Shown in pieces: positions 1 through 10,289 of a stretch of 64,000 bases of DNA. The DNA is from Tetrahymena elliotti 4EA (taxonomy: Eukaryota; Ciliophora; Oligohymenophorea; Hymenostomatida; Tetrahymenidae): positions 413,547 to 477,546 of the forward strand of contig JH720352.1 in NCBI GenBank assembly GCA_000231825.2, given 5' to 3'. Below the pieces are notes generated by a model, which saw nothing but the letters and a program-made list of their open reading frames with translations, was not told the DNA's origin and did no database searches. Both the position numbers and the translations under genes were made by a program. The first letter of the stretch is position 1; each line of letters starts with the position of its first letter.

Positions 1-794
1 GATTAAATTGAATAAAATACAATATAAAGAAAATTAGATGTTTTTTTATTAAATTCTTATTAATTGAATTTTAAAAAATAGAATTAGTTATTAGAAGACT
101 TGCTACCAAAAAAGAAACTATAGGTAAATATTGGTAAGCTGGAATAGGTCAATTTTAAATTATAAGAAGCTATTGATATTTTATATGAAGTCACTACTAC
201 TTTAGAAGAAGTCTAATTGAAGTTTTAAGCTTCTTAGTTTGAAGAATCGCCAAAATATTTAGCATTTTAGGATCAAGGATTGACTGTACTTTTCTTTTTT
301 AAAAGTTTTTTGAATATTAATTTGCATAAAAATTATTAATAAAGATAAGAAGTTAGGCATAGAATATAGCTGTAGCTTTTACTTAAAAACCAATAGTGGC
401 AAATTAAAATTATAACATTTTAGTTACAGTCCAAGCTGGTGATATTTCAACTCATATCTGCTGGGGAGTTTTGCTTGTAAAAGAAAAATATGTCAAAGAT
501 ACTCAGAACTTGGTTTGGATATCCTAAGAAAAGGGTGTATTTTGCTGTTTTGATGGTGACTGTAATTAGACTTGCAATTCTCTATAGTCTGAAACTAAAG
601 TTTCTTAAAAGCTTTTGTGTAAATAATTCTATATCAACATTAACTAAAAAACCAAGCTTTTTTAAATTGTGAGCAAAGACAAGGTTTTCAACTATTCATT
701 AAAAGATTCCAAGTAAATTTGCGAAAATGAAAAATACTATCTTGGTTTAGCTCTTTTCAAAGATTTGAAAGTAAATATCAAAGTTGATCTATGA
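1..794 (+). CDS. 5'-truncated hypothetical protein, two exons visible
   Basis: An open frame enters from the left edge and ends at TGA 792-794. Exon 1 runs to 285. An intron at 286-344 (GTACTT...AAAG, 59 nt) joins it in phase 0 to exon 2 at 345-794. The exon 1 product is Glu/Lys/Leu-rich (EAIDILYEVTTTLEEVQLKF) and could be helical. Exon 2 has a beta-like stretch (NYNILVTVQAGDISTHICWG) followed by several Cys residues. I recognise no family. The start codon lies outside the window, or the true first exon is upstream. Reading TAA/TAG as Gln is needed throughout. The upstream part could contain a further intron. Confidence 0.55.
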
Positions 795-1091
795 GCAAAA
801 ATTACAAATTAATATATATTTATTTATGTCTGACAGACTGTTATTAAGTGTTTTGTATTAATTCAAGAGTTTGTGCGTAACCTTTTACCAATATTTATTT
901 TATGAGTTTCGAATGTAGATATTTTCGTAGAATAGGAAAATATCTCTATTTCTAATATTAACTTCTATATTCTAATGTCTCAAAGTTCTATTTGATGTTG
1001 CTTTATCCTTAAAATTGTTAAAAAATATTCATCTTTTTTTGATAATTATAAAAAAACCAAAAAAGACTAAATAAAAAAAGAACAAAAGATA

Positions 1092-3669
1092 ATGAGCAAC
1101 TTAGGTTAAAAAGCATAAGTAAATATTCAAAATCAAATAAACTAATAAATAAATAAACCATTAATTCTTTTTTATTTTTTAGTTAGTAGGATAATCATCT
1201 GAAGATGATTACGAATATATGTATGGCTCTCACGAAGGTACTACAAATCCTCCACATGTATTTTTAATTCAGGACAATCACATGACAGATATTGAGAGTT
1301 AAGAGTATAAAAAAGAAAGCAAGGAAAATGATTAACTTAATCAAGAAAATTCTATAAAAGAAGGAAGCTAAGGTAATAATCATACTAGCCTCTCTTAAAG
1401 TGAATAAAAAGGTGCTTTTGAAGGTATGAAAAATCTACCAAACACATCTCCAATTAAGAACAATCAGATGAACATTGAACACTAAGGAAACAAAATTTAA
1501 AGCTTAGAAAATATCTAACCTGGTTAAGGGAATCTATATAAAAGTCATACTAGCTCCTCTTAAAGTTAAAGTCAATCAAGCAACATGGTGAATATTTACT
1601 TAACCACTCATATTGATAATAATCAAAATAATTTAAACTAGAACCTAGATACTAAAAATAACAATACCTTCAATTAATTAAATTAAGCAAATATTACATC
1701 ATTAGCAAACAATATATAAGAAACTTCCATAAAAGAAGGAAGTCATGGTTATAATCATATTAGCCCTTCTTAAAGTGAATAAAAAGATGTTTTTGAAGGT
1801 ATGAAAAATCTTCCAAACGCATCTCCAATTAAGAACAATCAGATGAACGTTGAACACTAAGGAAACAATATTTAAAGCTTACAAAATATTTAACCTGATT
1901 AAGGAAATCTATTTAAAAGTCCTAATAACCCCTCTTAAAGTTAAAGTCAATCAGGAAACTTTGAAAATAGTGAAGACAAGGTGAATATTTACTTAAACAC
2001 TCATATTGATAATGATCAAAATAATTTAAACTAGAATCTAGATACTAAAAATTATAATAATACCTTCAATTAATTAAATTAAGCAAATTTTATATCATTA
2101 CCTATTAACTCTTCCTTATCTTAAAAAAATGATACAAAAAGTAATAATTTTGAAGTATAGTCAATTACCTTTTAAAAAAAAGAAATATTTTAAATAGTTT
2201 AGGAGTATGATTAGAATAAAAGCATTTCTGGAAGCTAATCTAAAAATAATGAACCTATTCACCATCTTGAAGAAGAATATAAAAAATAATAAAACAAAGA
2301 AATATGTTAGCTAATTTCTCCTACAGATTAATAACAAAACAATTAATCAAATGTAAAAGACTAAAATACCAATTTAAAATAGCCAAATGATTATTCATAT
2401 AAGGTATTTAGTTCAGACACTTACAGTAACATAATTAACAGCAAAAATACTGATCAGTATCTTCATAACTAAACTTCTTAATCACCATCAATTGAGGAAG
2501 CTAACCAGATACTTGAAAAAGAGTAAAATAAAAACTTTATGTATTAATAAATAATAGCCTACCCATTTTAATTTAATAATAACAAGCATTAAGGATCCAA
2601 AGAATTATATCTAAAAAATAATAAAATTTAAGATCTTTCTTTATTAAGAAATGTAAATTTAACAATTAGAATTGATGACCTTATAACGAATTACCCTTTA
2701 AGATAATTTAGTATTCCAATCAAGTAAGATATCTATAATTAACTGATAAGTAGTTTGAGTTAATAAAATAGGGAATAAGAATTACATATCACAAGATGTA
2801 CAAAAAATACAAAATTACCTGAAGATATTAATTGTTACTTATTAAAAACTGAGTAAATACAATGTGAAGACACCTTTTCTTACTTTAAACCAGATATAAA
2901 TGAAAATCATTGGTATTTAAACTTTGCAGACAGTAATTTATTTGGTTTTTATACATCAGCACTTTACGCTTAAGATGAGTTATAGTGCACAGAAATGCCT
3001 ATGCTTGCCCATATTAAAGAATACTTGGAATAATAAACTGAATAACCTCGTCTTAAACCTAGAACATAATCAAATGATTAACCAACACCTATTCTTATTT
3101 AAAATGTCCCTCGTATTGGAACAATAAATATAAATCCTTGTACAAAGTATAGAAGAGGTTTGTATGGAAATAACTTTAGAGAGCTTCAAAGAGGTGATTT
3201 AAATGAAAAACTAACAGTTTTTAAAGGTGAAAACTTGGTTTACACTAACATTATAGCTATGTCTGCTATAGGATATGGCCATGGTATATACAAAGAATAG
3301 TAAATAATATTTACTTTGTTAACTGCTTACAAGGCTTTTGAATAAGCAGTCATAAGCACTCAAGAATATGCTAAAGGTAAAAAGTGTGTCATTCATACAG
3401 GAAATTGGGGATGCGGAGCCTTTGGTAACAATTACTAGCTAATGGCCATTTTATAACTTCTAGCTGCAAATTTAGCAGGTGTTGATATTCTTTACTATCA
3501 CACTTTCAATCAACATGGAACTACTCAATATAAAATTGGAAAAAGTACTTATGAAAGAATTGTAAATGCCAGTTAGACTTAAAGTGATGGTGGTGCTGTA
3601 AAATTAAGTCATATAATTAATCTAATTTTATAAGAAAAATTTAAATGGGGGCAATCAGATGGAAATTGA
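1092..3669 (+). CDS. PARG-like poly(ADP-ribose) glycohydrolase, long N-terminal extension
   Basis: Exon 1 is 1092-1118 (9 codons). An intron at 1119-1182 is followed by one exon ending at TGA 3667-3669, giving about 837 aa. The C-terminal ~270 residues match the PARG catalytic macrodomain. TGNWGCGAFG at residues 748-757 is the family's second signature. The block NFADSNLFGFYTSALYAQDE aligns without gaps to the PARG loop that normally reads GGGVxSxGxVQEE. Here Gln606-Asp607-Glu608 replaces QEE and FGF replaces GGG. The second Glu, the key catalytic one in PARGs, is kept. PARGs cleave ribose-ribose bonds of poly(ADP-ribose), mostly in the nucleus. The N-terminal ~560 residues are Asn/Gln/Ser-rich and contain a long internal repeat. 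The C-terminus KWGQSDGN is shared with the paralogue at 7762-9390. Whether it is enzymatically active is uncertain because of the altered glycine loop. Confidence 0.85.
1354..2100 (+). repeat. in-frame tandem duplication of ~375 bp inside the PARG-like gene
   Basis: Two copies (1354-1728 and 1729 to about 2100) begin with Ile-Lys-Glu-Gly-Ser and share blocks such as FEGMKNLPN, SPIKNNQMN and NQNLDTKN. Copy 2 has a short insertion (NFENSEDK) relative to copy 1. The repeat stays in frame and lies in the low-complexity N-terminal region, so it adds about 125 residues without touching the catalytic domain. Confidence 0.85.
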
Positions 3670-3813
3670 AATAAAAAATAAATATTTTGGCAATTTTAAT
3701 ATTTTTCTATTAAAAATTTTTGAAAAATACTGATATTAATAAACATAATATGTACTGCATTTTTTGTTTTTATTTTTTCATGTTTTTGCATAATTTCAAT
3801 AACAAACTCTCTC

Positions 3814-6800
3814 TCATATTTAACTCTAATATATTATTTCAAAAGGAGATATTTCTAATCTTTTAGTTAATTCTTAAATATTCTAACTTATATTTTCAAA
3901 TCCATCATTTATAGCCAGTACAATATCAAGAGCCTTTTTTATATAATTAATTTTACTTGAAAGAATAAATTGAAATAAAAAATAAAACTATTTATATCTT
4001 TCTATTGAATTAATAATAATTTGATTACCTTATGCATCATTTAGGGTATAACTTTCTCTTGGCTTGTAGTATCAACAAATAAAGCAGGATTAGTGTTGAC
4101 TTCTAGTAAATATGGCTTCAAATTTTAATCAATTAATATATCAACTCCAAGCAACTCATATTGACCTACTTTCTTTTCTAGTTTTGGATAGCCAGCTAAT
4201 ACAACGTGTCTAATTATTTTTTTAATTTAATCCCACATTTCATTTTGCTTTTCTTATCCAAATTAATACTCATTCTCTATGTATTCCTATTAAATATTAA
4301 ATTATTTTTTATAAAACAAAATAAAATATAAATTTTATTTAATTACAGAAAGTTTTTCGATTGTCCAAATAGAATCTTCTTTGTGGGCTTTGAAATCTTT
4401 ATGAGCCTTTTAAATTGCATTGTTTGTGAGATGACAATATTTATTATTTTTGCTTTCAACATTTTCTAAAGAATATTCTTAGAGACAAACTCTTGCATAT
4501 CCTTTATTAAAAAGAAGTAGAAGTGGCTTTGTGCTTGCTATAAGTCCATAACATCTGATATCAAACTTACGTTTGTTAAGTAGTAGAGGTTCTTTAATGT
4601 ATTTTTATATAATTGAGTGATGAGAAATACCATCATATTTAAATTTAGGTTATTCTTATTATAATTTATTTTTTTCTGTGCTTTATTTTGTTGTATCTTA
4701 AGTATCTTATGTTTCATTTTATATAGTATTTTACTCGACTTAATGACCTTCAAAATCATATTCTTTTTTAATCAAATATGCAGTGGTATATTCTCCCAAT
4801 TTATATTTTTTTGTTTCAACGAATTCTTTCTTGAAAGTTACTATATCTCCTATCATTATAATACCTCTGCCCATATTATTATTATGAGGTTTTAGGATCC
4901 ATATGCTGTTCGGATCTGTTTCTTATGTTAAAAATGCTATCTCATCACTCATCATATCCAGCTAATAACTCTCTGGGAAGAAATCTTTTGAGCTAATTTC
5001 CAATTCAGAAACGTTTTTATGCTCTTCATATGATTTAAGCAAATTAACTAAACCAACCTTACTAGTAAAGATATTAATATTAGGAATATGGTTAACTATC
5101 TTTTAATTTTATAAAATATTTATTTAACCCAAAAATATCTACTTTCATTAAAATAATCTTACCTAAGTAGCTTCTTTAAAAGAAAAAAAGTCAATCTCAG
5201 AGGTAGTTTACACCCATTTAAAAAAGTATTTATTTGAAAATGCTTTTGAAGCATCCAGTAGAGTGTAGCCTGGAATATTTTAAAAGTATTTTCTAATCAA
5301 GTTATCATTATTTCCTTTTCCAACAAACACATATTTGGATTCGTCTTTCTTATTTTTAATATTTTATTTTAAGCTCAGCTTAGCAAATGAATTTGTAGCC
5401 TATTGAACTTGTTTATTTTCCTTATCCTCATTATTTTCATCTTGAACAATTTCTTCTTTTTAATCTGCATCTTCATTTTCCTCTAAAGTGGGATCTGTAA
5501 ATACTGAAAATTTATCAGGCACCCATAAATCTCTATCATCTCTCCATGGATGCTCCTTACAACAAGATCTAATTTAATTAATAGCTTAATAAATATTTTA
5601 AAAGTAAACTTATTAGTTACTAACAAATTCCATCAAGCCAAGGATCTAATGATCTATAATGAAACTAGATATCATAATAATTCTTACTTACAAATTTATA
5701 ACTATCATGATACTAAACAAATCCTTTTTACCATCTTGCTCCTATTTTAATTTAATTAAAATAATTAATTCAAGTTATTTTAATCCTCATTATTGTTTTC
5801 TATTCTGAAATAACAATAAAAATCATTTTAAATTTAATATACTAAAACAATTTATCTTTAAAAATAATAAAATTTGATTTTTTATTTTGATAGAATAATA
5901 GGGAGGAGGACATGAGAGAGGGGGTATATACCTAAGACCTGGTTGGAAACCGAGATTTAGTTAATCGGACCTTTCTTTTAATAATGAATAAAAAATCCCA
6001 ACAATATCTTCTGCTTTAGTTTCTTAAAAAATCCCTTGTTACCTCCCCCATTTCCCTTAAGAATAATAATTTTAATCATAATTTATTATTACCTATTGTT
6101 TATTCACCAGTTTCTCCTCCAGTAAAGACTTCTACATGTACCATTTTATGAGCAAAAGGTTTAAGCTTTATTTAACAATTAACTGTTAACTAATTTTAAT
6201 ATATTTTAATTTACCTTCTCATTATAGTAAGTTGCTGAATAGAATATTAAGTCACCAGGTTTCATTTCTTCAAATTTCAACTCTTTTGGGCAAACATCAA
6301 ATTGATAAGCCTTTGTTTTACATTTTATATATTAACTAATGAAGAACGAAAAAAGCTTTATATTTATAAGAAGCTGTATGTATATTCAAATACCTGATTC
6401 CACCTGCCTAAAGTAAAACCAAAATCTTCTCTTAAATCATATACTACTTGTCTAATTAGGCCACAGCAATCTAAATAAAGAGGAGCATTATGATGAGATT
6501 CACCTTCACTCCAATACCTTTTTATTAAATAGTTTAAGAATGAATCTGATTTCTAGTATAATTTAAGGAATAGATACTTTCTATGATAAGGAACACCAAA
6601 ATACTTTTTGCATTAATCTATAAATTTCTATCTTAAAGCTTCCTTAAATTCGGTAGTTCTCCTTTCATCTTATTTCTTTGCCTTTAAATATTTTGCATGC
6701 TTCATTTTTTCATATCTTTCTTTACGAAACTTCTAAAAAGATTCTTAAAGAGATTTCTTATTTGCTTCATTAGATTCTTAAACACTATCATTGGTTTATT

Positions 6801-6840
6801 CAACCTTAATAATTTCTTTTTCTAAAGTTTTATCAGCCAT
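3814..6840 (-). CDS. NlpC/P60-like peptidase domain fused to tubulin-tyrosine-ligase (TTL) domain
   Basis: Eight exons: 6394-6840, 6215-6310, 6093-6165, 5621-5741, 5163-5568, 4347-5099, 4029-4286 and 3814-3933. All junctions are in phase and give 757 aa. The N-terminal domain has LDCCGLIRQVV (Cys125 in the position of the NlpC/P60 catalytic Cys), then MKPGDLIFYS and HVEVFTGG (His191), as in that thiol peptidase/amidase fold. A family-typical stretch (QTIGARWQKG, SLDPWLDGIC) links to the C-terminal ATP-grasp domain. That domain shows WILKPHNNNMGRGI (from Trp448), KFDIRCYG, HLTNNA and EVNTNP (from Glu694), the TTL/TTLL nucleotide- and metal-binding motifs. TTL-like enzymes ligate amino acids, often Glu, Gly or Tyr, to tubulin tails and other proteins. 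NlpC/P60 enzymes often hydrolyse gamma-glutamyl bonds. Substrate and localisation are unknown. The start at 6840 is the first Met of a charged, helical leader. The fifth residue of the Cys motif is Cys rather than the usual Ser. Confidence 0.85.
5901..6047. other. GC-rich, potentially structured element inside intron 3 of the NlpC-TTL gene
   Basis: Intron 3 (5742-6092, 351 nt) is several times longer than its neighbours. It holds a GC-rich block in an otherwise AT-rich sequence. Possible pairings are GGGAGG at 5901-5906 with CCTCCC at 6042-6047, the perfect 10-bp palindrome GGTATATACC at 5923-5932, and CCGA...TCGG around 5949-5968. I could not find convincing C/D or H/ACA boxes. It may be an intron-hosted small RNA or merely an unusual intron insertion. 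Confidence 0.35.
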
Positions 6841-6954
6841 TTTAATACTTTACAAAAGGGATTTTTAAATACTTCTATTTATTTTTTTAATTAATTAATT
6901 TTTAAATTACAAAAAATTTTTAAATATCTTTCTTTTCTATGCTTAATTGTCAAT

Positions 6955-7397
6955 TCAATTAATATTGATTGAATCAGCACTTTTCTTATCAATATTTAAA
7001 AATTTAAATACTACTAATTATTTACCAGGAGAAGCTGGTGAATAATCTTGTTTGATATTTTCATTCTAATTATTGAAGATATATTTTTTAGAATTATAAA
7101 ATTATAATTTTATTATTCAATTATCTTGCCTTCATAAACATAATACTAATAATGGTTTTTTATTTTAAAATTAAGCAAATAGATATTCAAATTTTTAATT
7201 CTATTTATGTTTTTTAGGATTAAATGGGTTTGCAGTTTCTTTAAATAATATACTATTTATCTAAAAATTAAAATAACATTAAAAATGTAAATAAAATAAA
7301 TACTTTACTATCTAAAAAATGTTTCGAATAGATTTTGATAATCTTTTAAATCCTTTTAAATAGTGTTTTTTAATGAATATCTAACTGATTAAAACAT
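6955..7397 (-). CDS. small conserved-looking protein, three exons, unknown function
   Basis: Exons 7309-7397, 7147-7252 and 6955-7065 are joined by introns of 56 and 81 nt (GTAAAG...AAATAG; GTATTA...ATTAG), all in phase, giving 101 aa. The product starts MFQSVRYSLKNTIQKDLKDY, continues ...YILFKETANPFNPKKHK... and ends ...QDYSPASPGK...ADSININ. Three exons each with sensible codon choice and matching phases argue that it is real. The Met-start leader is basic and amphipathic, which might be a mitochondrial presequence, but that is a weak inference. It lies upstream of the NlpC-TTL gene on the same strand and faces away from the second PARG-like gene. I do not recognise the family. Confidence 0.6.
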
Positions 7398-7761
7398 ATA
7401 TTAAAGCAAAATTTAATATTAATTAGCTTAACCCTTCTCATTAAACCTCAAATGTTTAAATTCTTTATTAAATAAATAAAAAGCGAATTGGATTTCAAAG
7501 AATTAAACTATTTTATTATTTATTAGCCACAAAAGCATTAGATTAAAAAAATTTTATAAATTTAGAAACTAAAACATGATTTTTCAAAAGATGGAAACAT
7601 ATTAGAATATTTTAGATCAGAAAAAAAGAAGCAAATATTTTGGTCATAATTAACAAAGAAGATAGGGTTTTCACATTATTAATAGACCGAAAAATAAAAA
7701 TACTTTATTCAATTATAAATAATCTAAAGAAAAATTTTTGAAAGGAATTTATAAAATTAAA

Positions 7762-9390
7762 ATGAGTAGTGGAAAAAACAATCCTTCAGCTATTAGTCGA
7801 TCAAAAACTAATTATTCTTAGAATTAAATAGGAGTTTAAGGAAAAGCCGTAGGCCAATAAAGAAGTAAATCAAAATAACCTCTAGAAAAAATTGAAGATG
7901 AATCTAAAAATGTTTCTAATCCTACATCAGTTTAGGTAGGAGCTAAGGGGTAGATAAGCCAAAAAGAGGCAACTAATGAACAAAAATAAGCAGTAAGTTA
8001 AAATTAATAGAATAAGGTAGGTGGTTTCAATAATGGGTCATACAATAAACCTACAAACAATCCAACCGCTACTAAATCAAACTCTTCTTTACCATCCAAT
8101 TATATAATTAATTCAAAATAATAGGTAAATTCTTCCAATCTTGGAAAAAATGCTCATTCAAATGAAGCAAATATCTAAAATGACTAATCTTAAATGATAT
8201 ACGAACAAGATAATAGGGACTAGTATGAAGAATAAAAAGAATTCTATAACAAAGTCTATAAATAAACAGATTAAGAAAAATGTTAATTAGATTCAATTTA
8301 ATTACATAGAGATGATTCTCAAGTAGTAATTTAGTAAATTAAATAGGACAATTTAAATTAAGATTTTAAGATAAGGATTGACGGAAATAACTCATTTGAA
8401 GCATCTATTGCTGATTTATTAACACAAAAGATCAGAGAATTTAAGATAAATTTAAAAAAAATAATTTACAAAAGATACATAGATAGTCTAACTTAAGAAG
8501 AAAAGCAAGTTACTATGAAGTATGTGAGAGTTATAGATGAAGTACCCTTCCCTAAAATAATAGCTCCTTTATTGGATATTAATGGTTAAGATGATACTAA
8601 AGTTTTTCTGAAACAAGGAATTTATTTGTATGACAAACCAAAAAATAATGAAAGACAATGGTATGTGAATTTTGCTGATTATGATTTATTTGGTTTTTAT
8701 GAATCTAGCCTTTTTGCTCAAGATGAAATATAAGTTAGTGAGCATCCTCTTCTCCCTCACGTCTTAGAAAGAGTTAATGTTCTTAAGAAATAAATCCCTG
8801 AACTTGCTGGTAAGACTTGCATAGGTAAAACTCCTACTCCAATTTTAATTACAAACTGCTTCAGATTAGGTACAGTAGACATTCAAGGAGGAAAATTTTA
8901 TGGAAATAACTTCTAAAAAATGACAACAAATGAGCTCGATAAGAATATGAAAGTATTTGGTGACGATAAAACTATTTCTAATCTGATTTGTATGGTTGCT
9001 CTATCTCATTAAAGAGGAATGTATACATAAGAATAAATAAAGTTTACTCTCGTAACTGCCTATAAAGCATTTTATGCTTCAAGATACATTACAGAATAAT
9101 ACAACCCATTTCATACATGTGTTGTTAATACTGGAAATTGGGGGTGCGGAGCATTCGGCAATAATTTAGTTTTGATAGCTTTAGTACAGCTATTTGCTAG
9201 TTAACTTGCAAAAATAAAAGTACTAGTCTATCATACTTTTGATGATAAAGGAACAAGAGGATTTTAGAAAGCATTTCAATACTTTAATTAGTATAAATGC
9301 TAGGTGCAGAATACAAACCCTAGTATAGATCAAATAGTAGAATTCATCTATAAATTGAAGTTGAAATGGGGCGTTTCAGATGGGAATTGA
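7762..9390 (+). CDS. PARG-like poly(ADP-ribose) glycohydrolase, second paralogue
   Basis: Single exon, 542 aa, ending TGA 9388-9390. The ATG at 7762 follows an A-rich leader typical of ciliate starts. The frame is open further upstream to an ATG at 7576, but that stretch overlaps nothing conserved. The catalytic half mirrors the gene at 1092-3669: DYDLFGFYESSLFAQDE (Gln320-Asp321-Glu322) replaces the canonical GGG...QEE loop, TGNWGCGAFG is at 457-466, and the C-terminus is KWGVSDGN. The Gln of the loop is CAA here and TAA in the other copy, which supports the genetic code. The N-terminal ~200 residues are Ser/Asn/Gln/Lys-rich without the long repeat of the first copy. The two genes are diverged paralogues rather than a recent duplication. 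Confidence 0.85.
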
Positions 9391-9806
9391 TTATTGGCTC
9401 ATTTATTTACAAGCAAAATTAAAATATGAATCAAAATATTATTTTAAAATTGCGTATCATTATTATTATACATGATTATTTTATTTTTTTGTGTTTTGTT
9501 TGTTTATTAATTTTTAATAAGTTATTTTATAAATTTGAAAAAATTCACTCTTTAAGTTTATATTTTTTTAGATATTTAAAATTTTTATTATTCTAAGAAT
9601 ACTCAAGTCCAACGCCAAAAAGCAAATATCTTGATACCTTATTTCTCTTTGAAATATCCCTCCTCAAAAAGTTCAAAAATCAACGTTTGTTTTTTGATAA
9701 TGAAAAATTACTTTTTGAAAAAATCAACCTTATTAAAGGTATATTTTTTTTTTAAGTATTACAGTAGTTATAAACAATAAAATAATATAAAAAAAAGTTA
9801 GATTTA

Positions 9807-9956
9807 TCACCACCCATCTTTAATTACTCTTAAAAGGCTGGGCTTTTAAAAAATTAGAGGGATTTCTGTCTTCTCATCTAATTTATTTTTCTTCTTTTTA
9901 AATTTATTTGACTTCAATTAATTTTTTTGTCTAAAAAATTCCTTCGAACTCCACAT
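9807..9956 (-). CDS. candidate small basic protein, 49 aa
   Basis: An ORF from ATG 9956-9954 to TGA 9809-9807 starts MWSSKEFFRQKNQLKSNKFK, is Lys-rich, and ends RVIKDGW. Residue composition and codon choice look more like coding than random AT-rich DNA. There is no recognised domain and no visible intron, and it could be chance. It is divergent from the candidate ORF at 10016. Confidence 0.3.
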
Positions 9957-10015
9957 AAGATCATCTCCTCATAGTATTTAAGAGAAATTTTAAAACACTG
10001 TAAAAAGTAGCTCAA

Positions 10016-10240
10016 ATGAAATTTTCTTCAACAATGTTGAGAAATAAATTAGAAGATTTATCAAATTGTTAAAAACATGTTTAGCAATAATAAATAAAAT
10101 TAATTTCAAAAAGTTAGATATATTATCCAGAACTTCATAATATGAAATTGCTTTATCTAAATAATTCTAAGTTAAATCAATTAAATTTTATGAATTTTTT
10201 ACATCACTAAAGAGGATTTAATCAAATAAAATTTATTTGA
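10016..10240 (+). CDS. candidate small ORF, 74 aa
   Basis: ATG 10016 to TGA 10238-10240 under the ciliate code. The product starts MKFSSTMLRNKLEDLSNC and ends HHQRGFNQIKFI. It would converge on the RAP gene, whose stop is 50 bp away. No family is recognised. Stop-free stretches of this size can arise by chance when only TGA terminates. Confidence 0.25.
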
Positions 10241-10289
10241 AATTGAAACTTTAGTAATAATTACAAATATAAAAAATAAATAAACATTT

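Noticed and set aside
7319..7579. Plus-strand ORF MFRIDFDNLLNPFKQC... under the ciliate code
   Set aside because: It lies largely antisense to the spliced 101-codon gene at 6955-7397 or in its flank, lacks continuation, and stops before the second PARG-like gene. It is probably a chance open frame.
7576..7761. Upstream in-frame ATG that would extend the second PARG-like gene
   Set aside because: The added 62 codons are AT-rich and unlike coding sequence. The ATG at 7762 has a typical A-rich context.
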